DNA of 64,000 bases from JACDAE01 sp963717195 (GTDB lineage Bacteria; Chloroflexota; Ktedonobacteria; Ktedonobacterales; Ktedonobacteraceae): assembly GCA_963717195.1 (NCBI GenBank), contig CAVQVR010000021.1, positions 806,001-870,000 on the forward strand, in the 5' to 3' direction. The position numbers and the translations under genes were made by a program. Below, one piece after another: positions 1 through 8,800 of this stretch (the first letter of the stretch is position 1; each line of letters opens with the position of its first letter). Below the pieces are notes generated by a model. It ran no database searches and was not told the origin of the DNA. It was given only the letters and a program-made list of their open reading frames with translations.

Positions 1-1
1 G

Positions 2-1087
2 AATGATCTCAATTCTCAAAGCAATGCTCAAGCGAAGCTTACACATGAAGAAATCCTTCAACTCCCACATTTAGAACGGATACGCTACGTTGAGTACATA
101 CGTATCCGCTTTCCTCTGTGGGAAAAACTCTACAATAAACTTCAACGATGCCACGAGTTGAAAGCTATAGCTGCTGAACCACCATGTATGTTACTGGTAG
201 GACCCACAGGAGCAGGAAAAACAACACTTGCAGCATCCTATGCACGGAAATACCCTCCTATTTTTACAGAGACTGTGACGTTGCGTCCAGTCGTCATGGC
301 GACCACTCCTTCTACAGCGAATGTACACAATTTGATCATGAACCTTTTAGAGGCCCTGGGAGATCCGGCAGCGCTAAAGGGGAGTATAGGAGCAAAGGAA
401 CGCCGTCTCCTTAGATATTTCAAAGAAATCTGTAAGGTGGAACTGCTCATCCTTGATGAACTGCAGCATTTCGTCGATCGTGATAATCAGAAGATACTGC
501 TCAATGCAAGCAACTGGCTGAAAACATTCATAAAAGAAACCAAGGTTTCATGCCTTCTTATAGGGTTACAGGATGATGCAGAAGAGGTAGTCAATTCTAA
601 TTCACAACTGGCTAGATTGTTTGGAGATCCCTACGTATTAGCTCCATTCGAGTGGGACGAGATTAATCCTGATGCCACCAAAGAGATATTCCGTGATTTT
701 CTTAAAGAGATAGAGAAGTTACTACCACTCAAAGAACCATCTCATCTTGCCCACTATGATACAGCTTTACGTTGTTTTGCAGCTTCTGGCGGAAGAATGT
801 GCTACCAGATGAAACTCATTCGAACAGCAACACGTTTGGCATTAGAACAAAGACACAAGTGTTTAGATCTAGATCTCCTATCACAAGCATTTAAAGAAGA
901 ACTTGCAGCGGAAAGAAGGGGTATTCCCAATCCATTTATTGGGGGGTTACCAAACCTTGAAGAGATCAAGAAAAATCAGGCCAAGCTATATGAGCAGGAA
1001 AAAAGAAATAGCAGAGGTGCTAATCGGCGTAGTAAACCCCGCAGGCCTGATGATCCTCCGCAAGAGCGATTGAAGGATATTCTGTAA
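2..1087 (+). CDS. tniB: TniB/TnsC-like transposition ATPase (5-prime partial)
   Basis: AAA+ ATPase of Tn5053/Tn7-like elements, expected to link the target-selection protein (TniQ) to the DDE transposase. Walker A GPTGAGKTT and Walker B LLILDELQHF are clear, followed by a C-terminal lid region and a basic tail. The first possible in-frame start is TTG at 158, but the frame is open right back to base 2 and encodes a typical TniB N-terminus (LERIRYVEYIRIRFPLWEKL), so the gene begins outside the window and 158 is not the true start. The TniA/TnsB transposase is presumably just upstream, off the window. tniQ follows 71 bp downstream on the same strand. Family assignment is firm; subgroup is not determined. 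Confidence 0.85.
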   Translation, partial: NDLNSQSNAQAKLTHEEILQLPHLERIRYVEYIRIRFPLWEKLYNKLQRCHELKAIAAEPPCMLLVGPTGAGKTTLAASYARKYPPIFTETVTLRPVVMATTPSTANVHNLIMNLLEALGDPAALKGSIGAKERRLLRYFKEICKVELLILDELQHFVDRDNQKILLNASNWLKTFIKETKVSCLLIGLQDDAEEVVNSNSQLARLFGDPYVLAPFEWDEINPDATKEIFRDFLKEIEKLLPLKEPSHLAHYDTALRCFAASGGRMCYQMKLIRTATRLALEQRHKCLDLDLLSQAFKEELAAERRGIPNPFIGGLPNLEEIKKNQAKLYEQEKRNSRGANRRSKPRRPDDPPQERLKDIL

Positions 1088-1158
1088 AGCTGTGAGAAGA
1101 TAGAAGCATTCTGCTTCCGTCCAGTTAATGGGTTACTCCAAGACAATACATTTTAAGG

Positions 1159-3039
1159 ATGAAGAATACTCAGTTGCGAGCACTTTTAGTACGTACAAGT
1201 GTCCAACCAGACGAATCTTTACAGTCCCTTTTGGCACGTCTGAGTAAGCTAAACGACTATGATACTCCCGATATTCTTTTCCAACTTCTTCGAGAAAGTG
1301 TAGGCCACAGGCGCGGGGATCTTAAAGATAAGCCCACACTTCCTCGACGTGTTGAGATGTACCAACAACTAGCAGCATTGACAGAGATTAACATACCTGA
1401 TCTACACGCTGCTAGTGCCCATCTTTTTGCCACTATTCTTACCCCACCTGGTAACTCAACTGCGTTCTTAGAGATATTTGATGGCATTTCTGTACCTCTC
1501 CTTGCCTCCTCTCTTACAGCCAAACAGCTTCGTCCAGCACGGGCGGCACAGTTCTGTCCTTTCTGTTTAAGTGAAACAGCTTATCATCGCCTAATTTGGA
1601 TGCCAGTCGCGATATCGATATGTTTGGATCATTGCTGTTTACTTCTAGATTGCTGTCAACAATGTAACAAAAAGGTGAGCATTCGAGAGATTGTAGAGAC
1701 ACGCTGTCGCCGATGTAAGAGTAACTTAGCAGGAGCTAAAACTTTGCCATTAAATAATGATCGAGGATTGCTGTTTCAGCGTATCATCTACTCGTGGTTT
1801 ATGAATGATACTACACTTGGCGACGCTACTCTTCTCTTGCCGAAGCAGGAGCCAAAAGTATTATACCGACTTGCCGATGGTCTACAATGGGCAACAAGAA
1901 TGTTAGCAAGGACAGATTGGCCTTATCTACACTCTGTCAGCGAGGACTCGCAGCATCCTATACTCCAACAAGATAAAAAACAAAATACTATTACGCCATA
2001 TGAAAGCTACCATTTGTACACTACGGTGTTTAAGGGAATGATAAATTGGCCAACGGGCTTTTACGAGTTCCTAGAGGCTTATCGAAAACAATTACAGCCG
2101 AGAAACCTTTCCAATGGAGGACCAAAAGCCGATCTGGGTAACCTTTATACCCAATGGTTACAGGAGTATTGGCAGCATTCCTCATTCGCGTTTATTCATG
2201 AAGCATTCGAGCGCTATTTTATCGATACATATCCTCTAAATAGCGCAGTAAGACGTACAAATGTTGGTAAGAATACCGCAGTTACAGATCAGCTTTTATA
2301 TGTAAACATTAAGGAAGCTGCCAGAATACTTAAAACAACGCCCAAAACAATAAACACATTACTGAGGGCAAACAAATTGAATTGCGAAACCATTATAAAT
2401 ACTGATAGACACCGATATAAGCTCATTAGTCGTGTTGCCTTGCAAAATTTTCAGAACGTGTGGGATAAGCTTGTGAGTCGTACAGAAGCAGCTCTATGGT
2501 TAGGCATAACAGAGCGCATGTTAATAGACCTCGTAGAAGCGAGATTATTATTTGCAGAATATAGTCCGGGAGATGGCTTCTCTCATTGGGCATTCCATAA
2601 ATCCGCATTAGCGGAATGCTTAGCTCGCGTAGCAACCCATATAAAAGATAGCGTAATTCAGAAAAAAGGTGAAGAAGAATCACTCATTGATCTGATAGAT
2701 GCTTCTAGACAGCTATTTGTTGTGGGATTAAACGCAGCATCAATACTTCTATGCATAGCAGAAGGCAAATTAAAGGCTTATCAACTAACAGGGCAGGAAC
2801 TACGATTGGGTGTATTACTCTTCGACTGCTCCGATATCCAAAGATATATACAGAATGTGAAAACTGAAAATGGCTGGATTGGACGAGAAGAAGCCGCCAG
2901 GCTTTTAGGCATTAAGGATGTAACTTTGACCCGGTGGGTAAGGTCAGGGCTTATGTCTCCTGCTGCAACTTATGGACACGTCCAATATTTCAACCAGAAG
3001 GCTATTATGACTTTCATTGCCGAGCATGTTACTAGGTGA
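1159..3039 (+). CDS. tniQ: TniQ/TnsD-like target-selection protein with tandem helix-turn-helix units
   Basis: 626 residues. The N-terminus (PDESLQSLLARLSKLN) and the zinc-binding region (CPFC, then HCC, CQQC and CRRCKSN at about 130-195) are the TniQ signature. TniQ/TnsD proteins recognise the insertion site and recruit the TnsC-type ATPase. The C-terminal half is unusual: I count four excisionase/MerR-like helix-turn-helix units, at about 385-410 (NIKEAARILKTTPKTINTLL), 440-465, 515-540 and 575-605 (GREEAARLLGIKDVTLTRWV). The length and DNA-binding tail resemble TnsD (site-specific) more than the short TniQ of CRISPR-associated transposons. ATG at 1159 follows a TAAGG ribosome site. The last codons overlap the next gene. 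Confidence 0.85.
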   Translation: MKNTQLRALLVRTSVQPDESLQSLLARLSKLNDYDTPDILFQLLRESVGHRRGDLKDKPTLPRRVEMYQQLAALTEINIPDLHAASAHLFATILTPPGNSTAFLEIFDGISVPLLASSLTAKQLRPARAAQFCPFCLSETAYHRLIWMPVAISICLDHCCLLLDCCQQCNKKVSIREIVETRCRRCKSNLAGAKTLPLNNDRGLLFQRIIYSWFMNDTTLGDATLLLPKQEPKVLYRLADGLQWATRMLARTDWPYLHSVSEDSQHPILQQDKKQNTITPYESYHLYTTVFKGMINWPTGFYEFLEAYRKQLQPRNLSNGGPKADLGNLYTQWLQEYWQHSSFAFIHEAFERYFIDTYPLNSAVRRTNVGKNTAVTDQLLYVNIKEAARILKTTPKTINTLLRANKLNCETIINTDRHRYKLISRVALQNFQNVWDKLVSRTEAALWLGITERMLIDLVEARLLFAEYSPGDGFSHWAFHKSALAECLARVATHIKDSVIQKKGEEESLIDLIDASRQLFVVGLNAASILLCIAEGKLKAYQLTGQELRLGVLLFDCSDIQRYIQNVKTENGWIGREEAARLLGIKDVTLTRWVRSGLMSPAATYGHVQYFNQKAIMTFIAEHVTR

Positions 3040-3370
3040 GGAGGCTGCTAAGATATTGGGAGTGGGAAGGCTTACAGTGCAAAAATGGACGCGTTTAGGG
3101 AGACTATCTAAGGTTTGTGTGAGTGGTCCTAATATAGATGGGCATCATAGTTACATTTTTCACAAAGAGAAACTCACTCAATGGCGAACTCAAAGATTTA
3201 CATTTGGAGAGGCTGCGCAGTGCCTTGGCATTAGCAAAGCTAACCTTCACAAGTGGATACAGGACAAAAGGATAGAAGCACTGGATGATATGGGAGGGAA
3301 GCAGCGATGGTTCTCCCAACAAGTCATACTACAGTTACGAGATCAAGTTAATGAAAGTTCAAATAAGTGA
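3026..3370 (+). CDS. Small protein with two excisionase-like helix-turn-helix units
   Basis: About 114 residues if started at the ATG at 3026; the frame is open from a TTG at 3017. Two HTH_17/MerR-like units are visible: GEEAAKILGVGRLTVQKWTR near the start and GEAAQCLGISKANLHKWIQD near residue 60. They match the spacing and style of the four units at the end of TniQ, so the protein reads like a continuation of the TniQ tail. The ORF overlaps the TniQ end by 14 bp in another frame. Either it is a separate, translationally coupled DNA-binding subunit, or TniQ once had six units and was split by a frameshift. No catalytic motif is seen. Confidence 0.6.
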   Translation: MLLGEEAAKILGVGRLTVQKWTRLGRLSKVCVSGPNIDGHHSYIFHKEKLTQWRTQRFTFGEAAQCLGISKANLHKWIQDKRIEALDDMGGKQRWFSQQVILQLRDQVNESSNK

Positions 3371-3437
3371 CAATAGTTCTATGTCACAAAATTTGCCAGT
3401 AAATCACCTGGCGGAATGTGACACAATTGTGTATACT
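3367..3437. promoter_or_regulatory. Dyad-rich intergenic region before the methyltransferase
   Basis: Three inverted repeats are packed here: GTGACA-N9-TGTCAC (3367-3387), GCCAG-N8-CTGGC (3395-3412) and the palindrome ACACAATTGTGT (3421-3432), the last abutting a -10-like TATACT (3432-3437). The TTTGTGACA core read on the minus strand also resembles the repeat core at the right end of the island. An operator for one of the helix-turn-helix proteins or extra transposase-type sites are both possible. Confidence 0.35.
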
Positions 3438-3525
3438 TACTAGAAGGGTAGAATTTCTATTCTAAGGTCCTAGTTTGCCAAGGCACCTTTGTCAACTGGT
3501 CTGGGAGTGTATATGTGGAGAAGGA

Positions 3526-4998
3526 ATGAAGTACTTATTAGATGGAGTTGTGACATGTATGGATGCTAACGCACCAAAATTTATAGATGTGTTTGCAGGA
3601 GCAGGCGGCCTGTCCCTAGGCTTAATGAAAGCCGGATGGAGAGGCTTATTTGCTGTAGAAAAATCTCCAATGGCTTTCGAAACTTTAAAGTATAATCTTA
3701 TTGATCAAGAAGATGACTTTAGTTTTGAATGGCCTGAATGGTTCCCTAAAGAAGCTATTGATATTGAAACTTTGCTTGATAGGTATCGGTCTCAACTAAA
3801 AGACCTGCCAGAGATTTAACTTCTAGCAGGTGGTCCCCCATGTCAAGGATTTTCCAATTCAGGGAAACGCAAATATGATGACGAACGAAATCGGCTTTTC
3901 GAAAAGTATTTAGAACTTGTTGAGCTGATAAAGCCACAAATGCTCTTGATAGAGAACGTTCAGGGTTTTGCGAAAACTTTTAAAACAACTGAAAAAGGGA
4001 AAAAAGGAAAGAAAATAGAAGAGAAGCCCTTTAATGCTGATAAGGAATTGCAATGCCAGCTTGTTAAGTTAGGGTATGCAACATTTAAGAAAAAGAGCGT
4101 GAAGGCAAAAGATTTTGGGGTTCCACAACTTCGACCTAGGTACATTCTCATAGCGATCCGTGAAAAATTACTTCAAAATGCTCTGTTTCTCGATCCGTTT
4201 GATACTTTATTTGATTTGCGTAAAGTATTTTTATCCGAACGAGGTCTCTCAGTAGATAAAGAAGTTACCTTGCAAGACGCAATATCTGACTTGGAAAAGG
4301 GAGATCGTCATGTTGAATGTATTGAATTGGGTATGAAGCGATTTCGTCAAGGAACATATGGAGCTATTCAGGAAAATAACCTATATCAGAAGCTTATGCG
4401 CCAGAATAGAAACGGTGACATGATAGCAGAAGGCAACGTAGCAGATAGCCATCGTTTTGTAAATCATAGCCCAGAAATAGAAGCACGCTTTCTTCGGATC
4501 ATCACTGAGTTCCGAAAAGGCAGACAATTGAGCGAAACAGAGCGACTACAATTAGGCCTAAATAAACATAGAATAGCCCCTCTTGCCCCAGATGAAGCTT
4601 GTCACACCTTAACGAGTTTACCTGATGATTTGGTTCATTATAGTGAGCCCCGCATACCAACAGTGAGAGAATATGCACGAATTCAGTCCTTCCCTGATTG
4701 GTTTGAGTTTAAAGCAAAGTACACCACGGGAGACAAAGAACGCCGCGTGCAAGTTCCCCGTTATACCCAGGTAGCAAACGCCGTACCACCCTTGTTAGCA
4801 GAAGCTATGGGCATAGCATTAAAAGATTTTCTTAGAAGAGTGAATTCCCTATTTGAAGAAATACATGACACTACTACCACAAACCCTACAAAAGTAGTGC
4901 AACCAGAAAACTTGACCCAAGAGAAAGAAGAAAAGGGAAGTTTAGTTTTCATGGAGAGTGTTGAACAACAGGAATTTTTACCAACTTTTCCATCTTAG
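3526..4998 (+). pseudogene. C5-cytosine DNA methyltransferase interrupted by one in-frame TAA
   Basis: Reads as one Dcm/Dnmt-type methyltransferase, same frame throughout, broken only by TAA at 3817-3819. Motif I (FIDVFAGAGGLSLGL) lies before the stop. The stop sits immediately before LLAGGPPCQGFSNSG, motif IV with the catalytic Cys. Then come ENVQGF (VI), GVPQLRPRYILIA (VIII), a target-recognition stretch, HTLTSLPDD (IX) and QVANAVPP (X). A GAA-to-TAA change would explain the stop. ATG at 3526 has GGAGAAGG upstream; a longer frame opens at 3475. The largest downstream piece starts at 3940 and lacks motifs I and IV, so it cannot be active alone. The gene faces the glycosylase, with 29 bp between stops. 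It would be the modification arm of the island's restriction system; a genuine stop would leave the host unmarked unless the nuclease is also off. Confidence 0.85.
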
Positions 4999-5027
4999 AA
5001 GTGTGGGTATGATTTGTACTGACAAAG

Positions 5028-5750
5028 CTATATTTTATATTTCTCTTTATAATATCGGCAATTCGTTTTCAGAGGGCATTCTTGACAAAATGGGATACCA
5101 CTTCGACAAATTAAAGCTCCCAGGTCTAAAATTGCCCAGTTAATTTGCAAGGCTTCGTTCGTATTTACAACTTGTCTTGAGAGAGTTTGTAGGTAGGGGT
5201 CATAGCGAATATCGGCAAGTTTTCTTGTGCCAAAAAATCGTTCAAGTACTCTTGCCATATTAACATCTACTAAAGGCTCAGATTGTTTATAAAATGTAAG
5301 AAGAATGGCATTAGCTATATACTGTCCGATCCCTGGTAATTGCTCTAGTTCCGCACGTGATACAGGTATTTCATTACCTCGTTCCTCGATAGTCTTAGCA
5401 AGTGATCGAAAAACCAGGGATTTCTGAAGCCATAGGCCAAGCGGTTTGAGATGCTCTTGTAAATCCTCTAGGCTTGTATTTGCTAATGAATTCCAAGAAG
5501 GGTAGCGCTTGAGAAAAGCGTTGTACGCTTGCGCTACTTTAGCCGCTGTTGTACGTTGAAGCAAAATTTCGGCAATTAGAATTTCATAGGCTGTCCTTCT
5601 AGGCTCACGCCAGGGAAAGTTGCGACCCTGCAACCGAAACCAAGCCAGCAACTCCTCGCGAAACCAAGGAATTCGAGAGACAACCTCGTGATCCAAGTCA
5701 AATTCGGGTAGTATTCTACTTTGTTTTGTCAATTGGATGACTCCTGACAC
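5028..5750 (-). CDS. HhH-GPD DNA glycosylase, Mig-like (probable T:G mismatch repair)
   Basis: 240-residue MutY/EndoIII-superfamily protein. It has EILLQRTTAAKV (61-72), a helix-hairpin-helix LPGIGQYIANAI (138-149), catalytic Asp162 in VDVNMARVLER, and a 4Fe-4S loop C215-x6-C222-x2-C225-x5-C231. At the diagnostic HhH position EndoIII has Lys and MutY Ser; here it is Tyr144, as in the Methanothermobacter mismatch glycosylase Mig, which removes T from T:G pairs left by 5-methylcytosine deamination and is encoded beside a C5 methyltransferase. The same pairing here supports that role (inference). It is the last gene of the leftward operon, 66 bp after the large ATPase. GTG at 5750 opens the frame; TTG at 5732, 8 nt after AGGAG, may be the real start. 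There is no C-terminal MutY 8-oxoG domain. Confidence 0.8.
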   Translation of the reverse strand: MSGVIQLTKQSRILPEFDLDHEVVSRIPWFREELLAWFRLQGRNFPWREPRRTAYEILIAEILLQRTTAAKVAQAYNAFLKRYPSWNSLANTSLEDLQEHLKPLGLWLQKSLVFRSLAKTIEERGNEIPVSRAELEQLPGIGQYIANAILLTFYKQSEPLVDVNMARVLERFFGTRKLADIRYDPYLQTLSRQVVNTNEALQINWAILDLGALICRSGIPFCQECPLKTNCRYYKEKYKI

Positions 5751-5816
5751 GGCTCTTCCAGCACGGTGAAGTTTTGCACAAAACTTATACCATTTCCTGG
5801 CCTATGACTTATGGTT

Positions 5817-8800
5817 CTATTCATCTAGAGAAGTTTCTACTGAAAATATCTGAGTGGCTCCCCCATGGTGTGTAACACGTGGACGAATTTGGACTAGGCG
5901 AGGACGTTCAAATAGGTTGCCCACAGATTGATCTGTTTGGACTAAACAATACCCCGGGCGTATCCCTTGTAACTGCTGATTCTTGAACTCGGGGGCAAAC
6001 CGTACTAAATCTTCAATGTTTTGTCGAGTACCAAGGTTGAAAACGAATTTGGTAGCAATGAATTGGCGGATAGCAGGAGGTATCGACTCTACGTCTTGCG
6101 TCGCAAAGAGATAAGATGTACCGTTATGACGCATGAGACGGATAAAGGATGCAAGTTTCTCACCAAATTCGTTACTCAGATACTCATGCGCTTCATCAAA
6201 AATTACCATTTTATTAAAACGTCCTTGAACTTGATTGATCTGGTTAGCACACACCAGGAAGAAACGTAGAGCATCTTCTTTAGAAAAAAGGGATCTATTG
6301 CGCAAATCTACTATGACAGCACGGCCGGGTTTGAGGACTTGTTCAAACTTGATTCCTCGTGCAGGAGAAATATATTTTCGCACGAACTTGAAACGAAGCT
6401 CCGCTGATTTGCGGCTTTGTCCCGTGAGTAGAGACAAGGTATGTTCTTCAAGCCTTTCTAATGTAATATCTCCTGTCGATTGCAGTTCGCCAAGAACATG
6501 ACGGATAGTTCGTGCAAAAAGTGCTCCACTTCCTGTCTCACCCATTAACAGTTCCCAATCCTCTATACTTAGTGCAGATGGATCGAAGAAAAGTTCGGAT
6601 ACAATTATTCCTCTATATTCATTCTTGCGTGTTGTATTAAGTTCTCCCGGGAGACAAAGCACATGAATGTCTCGTAACGCTTGTGGACGAGATGAATATT
6701 CGTTCACAAGCTTTTCTACATCGGTCTCATCCTGATTAGGAACGGTTAGGGACGATAGCTCGAAGCGATCCGATACGTTCTGACGATAATTGAAAATCAC
6801 AACAGACAAAGGATTAGGAAGCACATTTATACCTGGAATTGGCGCTAAGGAGGCCTCTATCATATTTCCTACTAGGTAGCTCTTTCCTGATCCCATGTAA
6901 CCGAAGATTCCCAGTGCCTTAGGATAGTCAAGATCCAAAGCAACGAACTCACTAGTTGTATCAAGTTTTCCTAACAAAGCCCATCTTGATGTTGGCTCAG
7001 TCCATCCGATAAAGGCACGAGGAACAGCAAGAGTTGAATGTATTTCAGTAGCTTTTTCTAAATGGTGTTCATGTGATATATTCTCCCCCAGATTTAGGTT
7101 TGTACCTTGCTCTTCTTCAGCAGAAGATGTGATTAGTGATGTATAGACAGTTTCGCTAGTCTCTGAATCACTATTCAATATAAGTGGATGTGCACTTTTT
7201 GGTTCCTCTTCGATGGCATCGGAGGTACTAGATAGCGCAGAGTGTATGATGCTATCGTCTGCATTATCAACTTCGGACACAGTTTTTCGTCTGTCACACT
7301 CAGGCAGCGAGAACTGGAGCACATTCACTGCTGCATCCCCGTCAGGGGAAAGGTTCCCAATGCCTGTAAGTAGAACTCTAGCATCGTCGCGATTTAGTAT
7401 TACCGTGTCATAGCGTCCATCACCATTTATATCGCGAATGAGAGAAGAAGCCGACTCGTCAAATACCAAAAGACGACCTGCTTTATCTACATCAACCCGA
7501 GCTTGTCCGCTCAAAATATCTTGAAGAACCCTCTCATGCATTTTTGTCCATTCGGTTGGCATTCCGCCATGAATATTCTTGTCTGCATAAATACGAAATG
7601 CTAAATTGATGCACTGCGCGAGGAGGGCTGTACTACAGGTATCCCACAATGGTGTTGGTGCATTTTTGGTCCAAATAGTATTAAGTACTTCACCGAGATT
7701 AGAAGCTTGTCCTAAAGCATTCTTTAGTTCGTCTTCATTATCACTCATTCGCCCACTGCGGAACTTCACTTCAACAGGAGTTATTTTCACGCTAACAGGA
7801 GTATTACCTGGCAGAGACGGATTATAAATCGCAATAACCAACAGGTCTGGTCTCTGTTCTCTATCTGTTATTTGCAATGCTTTGCGTATTCGGTCAAAGG
7901 GCTTTTGATACGAATTTGCTGGTAACAACAAGTGGATGCAATCTCCATTCCACACAGGGAGTCGAACACTTGATGTACTTTCTCTAAAGGCATCCTGAAG
8001 GAGACGTACTGCCAATAACATGCCAAGCTCACCCCGGGATTGTGTTCCGCCACTTGCCAGACGTTTCAAAATGGGTATGCCTCGGCGTGATATTTCATTG
8101 AGGACTACCTGCACTTCTAGATTACTTGGTAAAGAAGATGTAACGATGCTTATAGCCTTTTTAATCGCATTTTTCATTGCCTGAAGTGGTTCAGCGATCA
8201 GGTAATATCCAGCACTATCCTCATCGCCACCCAGCGCATCAGGTAATACGTAGTCCCATAAATAGCCCGACCCTTTAGCTCCGCGAATAATGCTTGCTGG
8301 GTCAATCTGAGTTGATGTCACGGCAAGAAATGTTGATTCATCAAGGCGGCTACCTATAGCTTGCCTATTAGGTTCAAATCGAAATTGAGATACGCGATCA
8401 AGGGCTGCCCGTTCTTCAAAAGTCCTTGCCGTACTCTGTAGTAATCCGTCAATACCGTTTGTGAGAGGGCTATCCTTACCAATACGAGACTCATCTAACC
8501 AAACAGCGTCTTGAAAGTCTTCACGTATTCGAACGCGGTGTAATGCCCCCTTCCCTACAGGTGACCGGGTGTCACTATCCCAGCCTTTAGGTGACCCCGT
8601 TCCTAGCTGGTCTAGGATCACAAGGTCGATTTGGAAATCCGGCCACAATCTGTCTACCTTAAACCATTTGACTTTTTCTTGGGTATTCTCCGACAAGGAA
8701 GCTAGCTGCTCCGGGGATGGATAAGGAGTGTCTCCTCGCATGTCATATATTTCGGTTGTGACAGGCATGTTATTAACGGGAAGTGTGTCTTCATCCTCCC

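Noticed and set aside
158..160. TTG 158 as start of the TniB-like protein
   Set aside because: The frame is open to the window edge and the upstream residues match the expected N-terminus, so the gene is partial.
3940..4998. Methyltransferase as a complete gene starting at 3940
   Set aside because: It lacks motif I and the catalytic PCQ motif, which lie upstream in the same frame across one TAA.
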